Shown: positions 1 to 8,272 of the stretch, piece after piece
Position numbering within the stretch: position 1 is the first letter of the stretch
Layout of the letters: each line of letters starts with the position of its first letter
From: Syntrophobacterales bacterium
Lineage (GTDB): Bacteria > Desulfobacterota > Syntrophia > Syntrophales > UBA5619
DNA: 32,663 bases
Direction of reading: 5' to 3'
Assembly (NCBI GenBank): GCA_019429105.1
Contig: JAHYJE010000033.1
Location: 1 to 32,663 of the forward strand
Position numbers and translations under genes: made by a program
The notes under the pieces: model-generated
Database searches by the model: none
What the model was told of the DNA's origin: nothing
What the model saw: only the letters and a program-made list of their open reading frames with translations

Positions 1-51
1 GTAACCTTCGTCATCTTCAGAGTAGAAAATGTTTATATGGTAATCTCTCAT
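1..51 (-). CDS. hicB: HicB-type antitoxin, 5' fragment (cut by window edge)
   Basis: Only the first 17 codons are visible; the frame stays open to the left edge. They read MRDYHINIFYSEDDEGY, which matches the start of HicB antitoxins, whose N-terminal partial RNase H-like fold begins in the same way (Y..FY.EDDEGY). A strong GGAGG ribosome site lies seven bases upstream, inside the end of hicA, and the ATG overlaps the hicA stop as ATGA, so the two are translationally coupled. HicB would bind and neutralise HicA and usually represses the operon through a C-terminal DNA-binding domain, which is outside the window. Confidence 0.8.
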   Translation of the reverse strand, partial: MRDYHINIFYSEDDEGY

Positions 52-305
52 TTGTCCTCCTCCAGTCTTAAGCTGTGGCGTTCGATCAACTTTAGAAATT
101 GGCGCATCTGGTATGGTTTCGCTTGCCCTTTCACCTCTTGGAGATTGACAAGCTCCGGAATGTCAGGATGCACGAAAATGTGGTGGCTGCCATCAGTCCG
201 AGAAAGCCGGAACCCGAAGCCTTCCACAAGTTCTATCATATCAGAGAACCGGATATTTTTCGATCCAGCAAGTATCTTCTGCAATATCTTGTATTTTGTC
301 GCCAT
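48..305 (-). CDS. hicA: HicA-type mRNA interferase toxin
   Basis: This is an 85-residue protein of the HicA/YcfA family, a double-stranded-RNA-binding-fold mRNA interferase. The hallmark is the GSHHIF stretch at residues 39-44, where His41 corresponds to the family's catalytic histidine, followed by a PYQMRQFLKLIE helix like the TLRQILK helix of other HicA proteins. I chose the ATG at 305 (MATKYK) because AAGGACGAG lies just upstream; the frame continues to 374, but that would run through attC 324-372. The toxin gene precedes the antitoxin gene, the normal hicAB order. The pair forms its own cassette directly downstream of attC 324-372. It is longer than the 58-residue E. coli HicA mainly at the N-terminus. 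Confidence 0.85.
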   Translation of the reverse strand: MATKYKILQKILAGSKNIRFSDMIELVEGFGFRLSRTDGSHHIFVHPDIPELVNLQEVKGQAKPYQMRQFLKLIERHSLRLEEDK

Positions 306-323
306 ATCACTCGTCCTTTGTTG

Positions 324-372
324 GCATAACATGAAAATCACCGGTTTTATCCGGTGGATTTTATGGTAGGGC
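324..372 (-). repeat. attC site 1 (compact, 49 bp)
   Basis: In the gene-sense (minus) direction it reads GCCCTAC as R'' (372-366), an arm at 362-351, a six-base loop (350-345), the second arm at 344-334 and GTTATGC as R' (330-324). The arms pair over 11 bp with one extra base on the 5' arm, matching the polarity of the other sites. It begins five bases after the HIRAN-gene stop and ends 18 bases before the hicA start. The loop is much shorter than in usual attC sites, so an intrinsic terminator is the main alternative; the matching R' heptamer (the same GTTATGC as in site 6) favours attC. Confidence 0.6.
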
Positions 373-377
373 AATGC

Positions 378-2042
378 CTATTCCTCTCGGCTTTGTCCTC
401 TGTCAAGGAATGACCGCGTTGCTTGCCCGGCTATAAGAAACCTTGAATAGAATCCAGACTTTATTTCTCCTTCCAGGCATTGCTCTATGGTTAGGACGCC
501 ATATTTTCCAAATTTTCTGTTTCCATCTTCGTGTTTATTCCATATATAACGAATAATGGCATTAGAGATTATCTCAGAGTAAATATCTTTTGTTGTCATG
601 TGTTGATTCGGCTCGCCAAACCTTTCAATAAGCCACTTGATGTCAGTTTTTCCCAACGCATTTAGGTTGCTGTAGCCGATTTTCATGTAGTCAATCCCTA
701 TTCCCTCAATTTCGCTGTATGCAACATATTCGCATACTGAATTATTGTAGCCTGAAGGCAATGAATTGCAAAAGTCATCACGAAGAGAAGAGACAATTGC
801 AAGGCCGTATAGCGAATGTAATGTCCCGTCATATATTGCCCCCTCTTTTCTTGCTTGCCTTATAACCTTCCTTAATTCCTTCATGATTATTTGCGACCAG
901 TATAAGCCATTCACAGCCAAAGCGCGAACTTCCTCTCGTTCAAAATCAGCAGGTCTGACAAAAGGCTTCATCCAGCGGCGGGAAAATTCAGAAGATTTCC
1001 TGCGCCTCTTCTCCTCCTGTGTTTCTTCATGAAACCACTTGTCAGGTTTCTGGAGGGCGTCGAGCTTCTTCTTGAAGACGAACATCCATTTTTCCATCTC
1101 ACGAGAGACTTCCTCCTTGCTCGGTTCTATGTAGTCCGTCTGGGCGTTATCAAGCGCCTCATCTTGATCTTCTTCTTTACCCATCTCAGCTTTTGAAAGG
1201 AGTTTGCAAACAATTTTACAGCCACCATCATAAATACTGGCAATACTGGCATCCCATCCGGCAGCAGCCAACAAGTCATCATAGACAGAATCAGGGCAAA
1301 TGCCAATTTGTCCTTTTCCAAAAGGAGTATTCTTTCTGTAAATATAAATTTCCCTGCTATCACCCTTCTGCCAAAGATTAACTTCATCGCCCGCTTTACA
1401 ATTCAATAACTCAAATCTATTAAGCTGATTGACAAGGAATTCTATGGGGTTTGACTGATTTGGGGGAGCCGATATCGCATGCGCACTATTTCTTTCGGGC
1501 AAACTATTTGGAAGGGTTAAATCTATATCGAGCCATACTCCATAAGATCCTGCTTTGTCGAAGTTTCTATCCCATGCAATTTTTGCTGGACAAGTCACTG
1601 CACCGGAAAATCCTTCAGATATCATTTTGCTGCGCCATATAAGTGCTTTTTTTCTACTAAGATGTCCAACGATTTCGCCTTCAATTTCAATTTTGACTGC
1701 ATGAGCGTCATCAGAATTATCGTCATAAGGTATTATTTCGGCCTGCACATGCAACTCAATGCCTTCCTCGCGCCTACCGCCGCAAATCTTTTCCAATGCC
1801 TTCTGGTAGAAAGACACTCCAACAACAATAACCTCGGGGGTATCAAATTCTGAGGGTGTAGCCTCTCTGCTATGTGACAATTTTGCACTGATTTCGGCAA
1901 TCGATTCGTATTCGTCCGTTAAGGATAAGGGTTTGTATTCAGTTGTTAAGCGTTGAGGTTTGGAATCGGCTTGATAATTTTTGATGGAATTACAGTCGGT
2001 ATCTCTTCCAAATAGATCCAGTAATTTTTCAAACAATGTCAT
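378..2042 (-). CDS. HIRAN-domain protein, function unknown
   Basis: This is a 554-residue soluble protein. Residues about 70-175 look like a HIRAN domain: VVGVSFYQKAL at the start, a D-AHAV motif (residues 112-116), then VGHLSRKKA and a VTCPAKI strand. HIRAN domains bind DNA ends or stalled forks in Rad5/HLTF and occur in many bacterial nuclease-linked proteins. Residues about 215-285 form a second beta-rich module containing GKGQIGICP. The C-terminal 270 residues appear helical and charged, and I recognise nothing in them. No helicase or nuclease motif is evident. The gene starts 38 bases after the HNH gene with an AAGGGGTGG ribosome site, so the pair should be cotranscribed. Both lie in one cassette bounded by attC 324-372 and 3000-3058. 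A role in defence or DNA processing is inference from the partner. Confidence 0.6.
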   Translation of the reverse strand: MTLFEKLLDLFGRDTDCNSIKNYQADSKPQRLTTEYKPLSLTDEYESIAEISAKLSHSREATPSEFDTPEVIVVGVSFYQKALEKICGGRREEGIELHVQAEIIPYDDNSDDAHAVKIEIEGEIVGHLSRKKALIWRSKMISEGFSGAVTCPAKIAWDRNFDKAGSYGVWLDIDLTLPNSLPERNSAHAISAPPNQSNPIEFLVNQLNRFELLNCKAGDEVNLWQKGDSREIYIYRKNTPFGKGQIGICPDSVYDDLLAAAGWDASIASIYDGGCKIVCKLLSKAEMGKEEDQDEALDNAQTDYIEPSKEEVSREMEKWMFVFKKKLDALQKPDKWFHEETQEEKRRRKSSEFSRRWMKPFVRPADFEREEVRALAVNGLYWSQIIMKELRKVIRQARKEGAIYDGTLHSLYGLAIVSSLRDDFCNSLPSGYNNSVCEYVAYSEIEGIGIDYMKIGYSNLNALGKTDIKWLIERFGEPNQHMTTKDIYSEIISNAIIRYIWNKHEDGNRKFGKYGVLTIEQCLEGEIKSGFYSRFLIAGQATRSFLDRGQSREE

Positions 2043-2080
2043 TTGCCACCCCTTAGAGTCATCTGAACGGAGGTGATTAT

Positions 2081-2983
2081 CTATGAATAGTCTAATTTCA
2101 TCTGCAATCTTTCAGGCCAACTGCTCAACAACACTTGGGCTTCGAGGGATACTCGCTGCCCTTTCTCCCAAAAGCTTGGCAGAGTATTGTAAATATCATC
2201 CATAGGATTTAAGGACGGAAGAAGAATAGAAAAGCCGTCGAACGAAACCAAAAACATATGTAACGGATTGCGCAAAAACATTACTTTATTCAACGGCATA
2301 CTCTCGTTTCCTTCTATCCAGAATCTCGTACCCAAGATATTGTTTTCCGGTTCTTGAATCTGCCGCCGTACGACTTCCAGGCGTGGGTCAAAAGCGTAGC
2401 GATATCCAAGCCAAGCAAACATCAGCAGAAACGCGGACTTGAGCTGGCTCAATTTGTAGAAGCGGTGATCGTATTTTTGAGTCATTGACAGCTTGAATTC
2501 GAAGCCGTTGACATTGTTGGCGGCGAGATTGCCGAGGTACTCCTTGTACTTCTCGATTGTAGCTGGCTGATTGGCATTAGGAAGCGGCATTACATCAAAA
2601 GAGCGTTCTGTGCAAATGGAGGTTGCTATGCTAAAATCCGCCATTGACAGTGTAGCAAAGGGTATCGTTCCATTTTCTTGACCACACACTACCCTCCAAA
2701 ATTCTTCGAATTTCCTTTTGCTTGCAGTGCTAACATCAATTTTGTGTCCTGCTGATGAATTGCACTGGCGACATGTCTGGAGGATTGGCTTTCCGCCAAC
2801 ACTCTTGGGAGGAACATCCTCCAGTGTGAGATCTGCGCCTGCAATAGCTGAGGATTCAGGATATCCAACCCCGCATATTGGACAATAATACAGTGAAGAA
2901 TCACCGTTTGTATACTTGGCAATCGCTGCCGAGCCGTATTGAAAAATTTTCAACCTTCTTTCTTTGTTAGTCATCTTTGCCAT
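2081..2983 (-). CDS. HNH-type zinc-finger nuclease-like protein
   Basis: This is a 300-residue protein with an N-terminal zinc/HNH-like module. It has CPIC at residues 34-37, then LTLEDVPPKSVGGKP at about 52-66, then TCRQCN at 70-75 and AGHKID to 83. This order (CxxC, E-D/H-VPPKS, CxxCN, AGxxxD) is that of a group of HNH endonucleases in which the first histidine is often EHVPP; here it is Asp56, so catalytic competence is uncertain. The remaining 210 residues are unfamiliar and mixed alpha/beta. The start ATG at 2983 lies 16 bases after attC 3000-3058, so this gene opens its cassette, and the HIRAN-domain gene follows. A pair of HNH and HIRAN-domain genes suggests DNA targeting, but the role is not known. 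Confidence 0.65.
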   Translation of the reverse strand: MAKMTNKERRLKIFQYGSAAIAKYTNGDSSLYYCPICGVGYPESSAIAGADLTLEDVPPKSVGGKPILQTCRQCNSSAGHKIDVSTASKRKFEEFWRVVCGQENGTIPFATLSMADFSIATSICTERSFDVMPLPNANQPATIEKYKEYLGNLAANNVNGFEFKLSMTQKYDHRFYKLSQLKSAFLLMFAWLGYRYAFDPRLEVVRRQIQEPENNILGTRFWIEGNESMPLNKVMFLRNPLHMFLVSFDGFSILLPSLNPMDDIYNTLPSFWEKGQRVSLEAQVLLSSWPERLQMKLDYS

Positions 2984-2999
2984 TATAGGGTTTTCCTGT

Positions 3000-3058
3000 T
3001 CCCAACGACGAGTTCAGCCGCGCCGCGAAGCGGCGCCAGCTGAAACGCGGTGTTAACT
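3000..3058 (-). repeat. attC site 2 (59 bp), end of the katG cassette
   Basis: Gene-sense layout: R'' AGTTAAC (3058-3052), a five-base spacer, an arm GTTTCAGC (3046-3039), a GC-rich inner hairpin (3035-3021, GCCGC stem with a GAA/TTC loop), the second arm GCTGAAC (3018-3012), a five-base spacer and R' GTTGGGA (3006-3000). The 5' arm has one extra T. The central part closely resembles the 59-base element of aadA-type cassettes. It lies between the katG stop and the HNH start. Confidence 0.9.
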
Positions 3059-3109
3059 GCCCGTTTTATGCCGTCCTGTCAGAAGCCCTTGAAGACATTT
3101 AGACTGCGA

Positions 3110-5323
<2,214 letters not shown>

Positions 5324-5336
5324 TTATGATGCTTAC

Positions 5337-5396
5337 AGCTAACGCCACTAATCAGCCGCGCTGCCTTTTGAGTCGGCTCGCTTAGCATTTTCAGGC
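5337..5396 (-). repeat. attC site 3 (60 bp), end of the lipocalin cassette
   Basis: Gene-sense layout: R'' GCCTGAA (5396-5390, weak), an arm including GAGCCGAC (5381-5372), the complementary GCGCGGCTGATTAG region (5361-5348), a six-base spacer AGTGGC and R' GTTAGCT (5343-5337). The AGCCGAC...GCGCGGCT core is that of classical short attC sites, and the spacer matches site 4. The R'' end is degenerate. The end of the lipocalin coding sequence, including its stop, lies inside the site. Confidence 0.75.
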
Positions 5397-5911
5397 GATA
5401 TGTCATGATCGACAAAGATCAAATTAGGCGTGTCAAAACCCAATGCCGCAGCTTTTTCTATGAGAATATTTTTTATATCTTTTTTCATTTTTGGACCTCT
5501 GGCCAGGATCCATAAATAAGATTTGTCAGGGCCACATACCAGTGAATATTGATAATTCTCGTGATCAAGTTCAAAAACTATATAAGAACCATAAAAGGGG
5601 CCAAAGAAGGAAACTTTCAGAAAACCCTGGTCAGGTCCTTTTGCAAAATAAGCCTTCCCTTCGGCCTCTTTCCATGACTTTTCCTTAATAGAATAACCGC
5701 GATTTAATACCCTGATACCCCCATCATCACGCAAACTGTAATCTGCTGTTACCTGGGTCAATCCTCGTTCAAATGAATGATCCAGTCTGGCGATTTCGTA
5801 CCACTTACCCAGATATTTTTCTAACTTGAAATTATCAACAGGTTTTACATTTTCAGGAATTCCAATGCAACCCATTAAGAATAAAACCAAAACTATTGAT
5901 AGTTTTTTCAT
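5348..5911 (-). CDS. blc: outer-membrane lipocalin, Blc type
   Basis: This is a 187-residue bacterial lipocalin. A lipoprotein signal sequence (positive start, hydrophobic run, lipobox LMGC with Cys15) predicts lipidation and membrane anchoring. The lipocalin signature is the GKWYEIARLDHSFERGL stretch near residues 35-51, and the YLWILAR strand near 129-135 is also typical of Blc. Blc proteins bind fatty acids or lysophospholipids and are linked to envelope stress. The last ten or so residues (RADSKGSAAD) are polar and low in complexity because they are encoded by attC 5337-5396; the fold proper ends before them. The gene starts 19 bases after attC 5931-5990 and is a one-gene cassette. Confidence 0.93.
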   Translation of the reverse strand: MKKLSIVLVLFLMGCIGIPENVKPVDNFKLEKYLGKWYEIARLDHSFERGLTQVTADYSLRDDGGIRVLNRGYSIKEKSWKEAEGKAYFAKGPDQGFLKVSFFGPFYGSYIVFELDHENYQYSLVCGPDKSYLWILARGPKMKKDIKNILIEKAAALGFDTPNLIFVDHDISPENAKRADSKGSAAD

Positions 5912-5930
5912 CTCTTTTTTTAAATGCGAA

Positions 5931-5990
5931 GCCTGACGCCACTAATAAGCCGCGCGTCTTTTTGCGTCGGCTGCATTGGCCTTGTTAGCT
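5931..5990 (-). repeat. attC site 4 (60 bp), end of the ADP-ribosylglycohydrolase cassette
   Basis: Gene-sense layout: R'' AGCTAAC (5990-5984), spacer AAGGCC, an arm AATGCAGCCGAC, loop, the complementary GCGCGGCTTATT, spacer AGTGGC and R' GTCAGGC (5937-5931). The arms pair with an extra base on the 5' side. The layout and core bases match classical 60-bp attC sites. The TAA stop of the upstream gene is embedded in R''. Confidence 0.9.
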
Positions 5991-6758
5991 GTTCATATAT
6001 CTTGTATTGAATGTATCAATAATCTCTAAAAAGTCTTGTGGCAATCTTTTCCTTACTTCCACAGTAATTTCTGCAGGAACTTCTTTATAAAATGCCTGAG
6101 CAATTCCGCCAGCGATACAAGCTAAAGTATCACTGTCTCCGCCTAATGAGATAGCTTTTCTTATCGCATCCTCATAATTCTCTGCATCAAGAAAGGCTAT
6201 TATGGCTTCTGGTACTGATCGCTGACAGGAAACATCAAATCTGTAATTGGGTCTGATCTCATCAACCGTCCGTTGAAGATTATAACTGAATCGTTCACTA
6301 ATTTCTTTACGGATAGTGGTTTTGTTTTCCCCTGTTCGAGCAAGAAAAACAGCTAATGCCGTAGCTTGCGCGCCTTTGATTCCTTCTGGATGATTATGAG
6401 AAACTGCAGCAGTTTTTTCGGCTTCTAATAACACAGTTTCAACTGTAGAAAAAGCAAACCCTATGGGACTGACACGCATAGCGGAACCGTTTCCCCAACT
6501 GTTGTAAGGCTTACTTTCTGGTTCAAATATCCATTCAATAAATGCCCCGCCGTAACCCGCATCTGGATATTTACGTCCAAACAATTTGAGCGTGGCCGCA
6601 TAATCTTTTTGATGTAATACGGAATAAGCAATCGCGATTGTGAGAACCGTATCATCAGTAAAACGAGAATATCTCTGAAATAACTGAAAATCAGTCGTTT
6701 TTATAGCACGATGCTCAAATACGGAGCCGATCACATCCCCTGCAATTGCACCAAACAT
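5985..6758 (-). CDS. ADP-ribosylglycohydrolase family protein (DraG-like)
   Basis: This is a 257-residue member of the ADP-ribosyl-[dinitrogen reductase] hydrolase/ARH fold, which removes ADP-ribose from proteins or nucleic acids using two divalent metals. Metal-binding motifs are intact: an N-terminal GAIAGDVIGSVFE, FTDDT at residues 33-37 and GGDSDT at 206-211. At 257 residues it is close to minimal size for the family. No signal peptide is seen. The target cannot be read from the sequence; a general DraG role in nitrogenase control is unlikely because no nif context exists. It stands alone in a cassette between attC 6787-6890 and 5931-5990, next to toxin-antitoxin cassettes, so reversal of a toxic ADP-ribosylation is a plausible inference. 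Confidence 0.9.
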   Translation of the reverse strand: MFGAIAGDVIGSVFEHRAIKTTDFQLFQRYSRFTDDTVLTIAIAYSVLHQKDYAATLKLFGRKYPDAGYGGAFIEWIFEPESKPYNSWGNGSAMRVSPIGFAFSTVETVLLEAEKTAAVSHNHPEGIKGAQATALAVFLARTGENKTTIRKEISERFSYNLQRTVDEIRPNYRFDVSCQRSVPEAIIAFLDAENYEDAIRKAISLGGDSDTLACIAGGIAQAFYKEVPAEITVEVRKRLPQDFLEIIDTFNTRYMNS

Positions 6759-6786
6759 AGTAATTCCTCATTGTTATTTTAACGAC

Positions 6787-6890
6787 AGATAACGATAAAC
6801 TCACCAGCGCGCGGAACGAATAGGGCATACCTGCGAAATCTCCGAAATACTGCCACGTTTATCCGTGGCTGGTGAAGTGAAATGTCGGCT
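6787..6890 (-). repeat. attC site 5 (long, about 104 bp), end of the vapBC cassette
   Basis: Gene-sense layout: R'' AGCCGAC (6890-6884, degenerate), a five-base spacer, an arm ACTTCACCAGC, a long variable region with a small CCACG/CGTGG hairpin, the second arm GCTGGTGAGT, a five-base spacer and R' GTTATCT (6793-6787). The arms pair over 10 bp with one extra T on the 5' arm. It lies between the vapC stop and the glycohydrolase start. The length is closer to the Vibrio type than to the other sites here. Confidence 0.65.
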
Positions 6891-6964
6891 AACTTGCCTG
6901 TCAGCGCGGATCAGCCGCAAAAAATGGCGTAGCTATTTCTTGTCACCTGAATCTCTTTGTGCTT

Positions 6965-7339
6965 TTATTTCTTTGGAAAATATTTGACCTTACTCATATC
7001 TTTAAAGTCCACATCTTGAGTCCATATAGTAGCCCTGAATTCTTGGGCCGTTGCAAGAATAATACTGTCTGCCATTGGAAGCCGATGTTCCAGACTCAAT
7101 CTTGCTGCTGCTAGTGCCAGTGATGTATTTAAATCTATGACTTCCCCTTTTTGCATGGCAACGACAGCCTGTAATGCCTCATTCTCACTGGATTCCCTCA
7201 GAATGACTTTAAATACTTCGTATATGGTTATTGCAGGAACTATAAGCTTGGTTGGATTACTCAATGGTGCCATAAAATGCTTTGCATTTATTTCATCAGC
7301 AAAATAAGCAAGCCAGCCTGAAGAATCTACAATATTCAT
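6965..7339 (-). CDS. vapC: VapC-family PIN-domain toxin
   Basis: This is a 124-residue PIN-domain ribonuclease. The expected acidic residues are present: Asp5 in NIVDSSGWL, Glu41 in TIYEVFKVI, Asp91 in PMADSIILATA and Asp109/Asp111 in TQDVDF. VapC toxins cleave tRNA or rRNA in a metal-dependent way. The start overlaps the vapB stop as ATGA, giving translational coupling. The pair forms one cassette closed by attC 6787-6890. All catalytic residues are present, so it should be active. Confidence 0.92.
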   Translation of the reverse strand: MNIVDSSGWLAYFADEINAKHFMAPLSNPTKLIVPAITIYEVFKVILRESSENEALQAVVAMQKGEVIDLNTSLALAAARLSLEHRLPMADSIILATAQEFRATIWTQDVDFKDMSKVKYFPKK

Positions 7340-7542
7340 AATCTATCTTCCTCGCGCTTGAATTCTGTATTGATGCCTTTGAGAAATCCACGGAGCTCTT
7401 TGATATCACGTTCAGGAATAAGTTCAATCCTTCCGGCATATTCTACGACTTGCATTTTTTGCCCCGGCTGAAGCTTTAATGATTCTCTGACGTCTTTGGG
7501 TATAACCACCTGATATTTCGGTGATACAGTGACTGATTGCAT
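7336..7542 (-). CDS. vapB: VapB-type antitoxin, AbrB/MazE-fold DNA-binding protein
   Basis: This is a 68-residue SpoVT/AbrB-domain protein. The N-terminal swapped-hairpin motif is clear: VTVSPKYQVVIPKDVRESLKL followed by PGQKMQVVEYAGRIELIP. The charged C-terminal tail (from about residue 46) would wrap the PIN toxin. It precedes and overlaps vapC. AbrB-type antitoxins repress their own promoter, and a palindrome over the candidate -10 box lies 19 bases upstream (7561-7581). A GGAGG ribosome site precedes the ATG. Confidence 0.92.
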   Translation of the reverse strand: MQSVTVSPKYQVVIPKDVRESLKLQPGQKMQVVEYAGRIELIPERDIKELRGFLKGINTEFKREEDRL

Positions 7543-7560
7543 ACCAATACCTCCATCGAT

Positions 7561-7604
7561 ATATTGTTAGTATTACAATATCACAATCGATATTACTCTG
7601 TCAA
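7561..7604 (-). promoter_or_regulatory. vapBC promoter with overlapping operator palindrome
   Basis: In the minus direction, TTGACA (7604-7599) and TATTGT (7580-7575) are 18 bases apart, a reasonable sigma-70 promoter. The perfect inverted repeat ATATTGT-N7-ACAATAT (7561-7581) covers the -10 box, where a VapBC complex would bind to repress transcription. The whole element lies between attC 7614-7673 and vapB, so the cassette carries its own promoter, as toxin-antitoxin cassettes usually do. Confidence 0.6.
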
Positions 7605-7613
7605 TTATTCCGT

Positions 7614-7673
7614 GCATAACTACGAATTAACCGGGCGCGGCTGTTAGCGCTCCGGTTGAAGGATGTGTTGGCC
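7614..7673 (-). repeat. attC site 6 (60 bp), end of the mazE cassette
   Basis: Gene-sense layout: R'' GGCCAAC (7673-7667), spacer ACATCC, an arm TTCAACCGG, loop, the second arm CCGGTTAA, spacer TTCGTA and R' GTTATGC (7620-7614). The arms pair over eight bases with one extra C on the 5' arm, as in classical 60-bp sites. It overlaps the tail of the truncated mazF frame. Confidence 0.8.
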
Positions 7674-7797
7674 GGTCAGTAAATGCATGCATCCAATATT
7701 GAAAGCACCCGGGACGGCGGCCTTTTTGTTCATGACCGGATTGTGGATCAAAAGTGAGCGCAATGATGTCTCCTTGTCTCGGGATATAAGTTGCCAT
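7627..7797 (-). pseudogene. mazF: truncated MazF/PemK toxin
   Basis: The frame opens with ATG directly after the mazE stop (TAGATG) and encodes 56 residues. The first 29 are an ordinary MazF N-terminus: MATYIPRQGDIIALTFDP, then Q-S-G-H-E-Q-K-G-RRP, where the family continues with AVVLS. From residue 30 the similarity stops, and the remaining codons run into and through most of attC 7614-7673. A normal MazF is about 110 residues, so roughly three quarters of the toxin is missing. The break lies 30-40 bases before the attC, suggesting loss when the cassette end was formed or rearranged. It is almost certainly inactive. Confidence 0.85.
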
Positions 7798-8046
7798 CTA
7801 CCAGATCTCCTTGCCGGTTGATTCACCCCATTCAATCTCACCGGGCTTGTAGCCTTTAGGAATACGTGCCACAAGATCCTTCAGGCAGTAGCGGCCGCGT
7901 ATTTTTTTGGCTGGGGCCACAAGCATAATGCCTTCTTTTACACTGATATCAACTTCATCGCCGACATCAAGCTGTGCCTCCGAGAGCAGATTTTTGGAGA
8001 TACGAAGCCCCTGACTATTCCCCCATTTTTGAATTTTTGCAAGCAT
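7798..8046 (-). CDS. mazE: MazE/PemI-type antitoxin (partner truncated)
   Basis: This is an 82-residue AbrB/MazE-fold antitoxin. The start MLAKIQKWGNSQGLRISKNLL is the standard MazE opening, followed by LDVGDEVDISVKEGIMLVAP. The C-terminal segment (about 45-82) is the toxin-binding tail. I chose the ATG at 8046 because a GGGAGGTG ribosome site precedes it; the frame remains open upstream to 8091. Its toxin gene is truncated, leaving an orphan antitoxin that could still neutralise related MazF toxins elsewhere or only repress its own promoter. A REP/MITE-like element lies in its upstream region. Confidence 0.9.
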   Translation of the reverse strand: MLAKIQKWGNSQGLRISKNLLSEAQLDVGDEVDISVKEGIMLVAPAKKIRGRYCLKDLVARIPKGYKPGEIEWGESTGKEIW

Positions 8047-8051
8047 CACGC

Positions 8052-8238
8052 ACCTCCCTATGTATAGCCTATGAGCCAATTGCAAAACCATTTGTCATTC
8101 CCGAAAGCGGAGCTTAATGTACACAATGTCTCTATCGGGAATATGGTTTTTTCAAGCAGTTAGAACCAGATTCCCGCTCAGAATCGTTGCGGGAATGACA
8201 AGAATGGGGAGTTTTGCAATTACCTCCTATGTATGGCC
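8052..8238. repeat. REP/MITE-like inverted-repeat element with flanking direct repeats
   Basis: Inverted repeats AATTGCAAAAC (8078-8088) and GTTTTGCAATT (8211-8221), then TTGTCATTCCCG (8092-8103) and CGGGAATGACAA (8190-8201), bound an element of about 144 bp. The right half is itself palindromic (ATTCCCGC 8170-8177, GCGGGAAT 8189-8196). It is flanked by near-identical direct repeats: 8052-8069 (ACCTCCCTATGTATAGCC) and 8222-8238 (ACCTCCTATGTATGGCC). The left copy contains the mazE ribosome site. No transposase is encoded, so it would be non-autonomous. Confidence 0.7.
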
Positions 8239-8272
8239 AATTTGCATGCGATTTTCAAGGACAATTTTTTAG

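Noticed and set aside
333-362. Hairpin read simply as a rho-independent terminator of the HIRAN gene
   Set aside because: Possible, but the extra base on the same arm as other attC sites and the flanking GCCCTAC/GTTATGC heptamers fit attC better; kept as attC with reduced confidence.
7644-7874. Minus-strand open frame of 76 codons over mazE and mazF
   Set aside because: It is out of frame with both; the mazE frame and the TAGATG-initiated mazF frame account for the coding.
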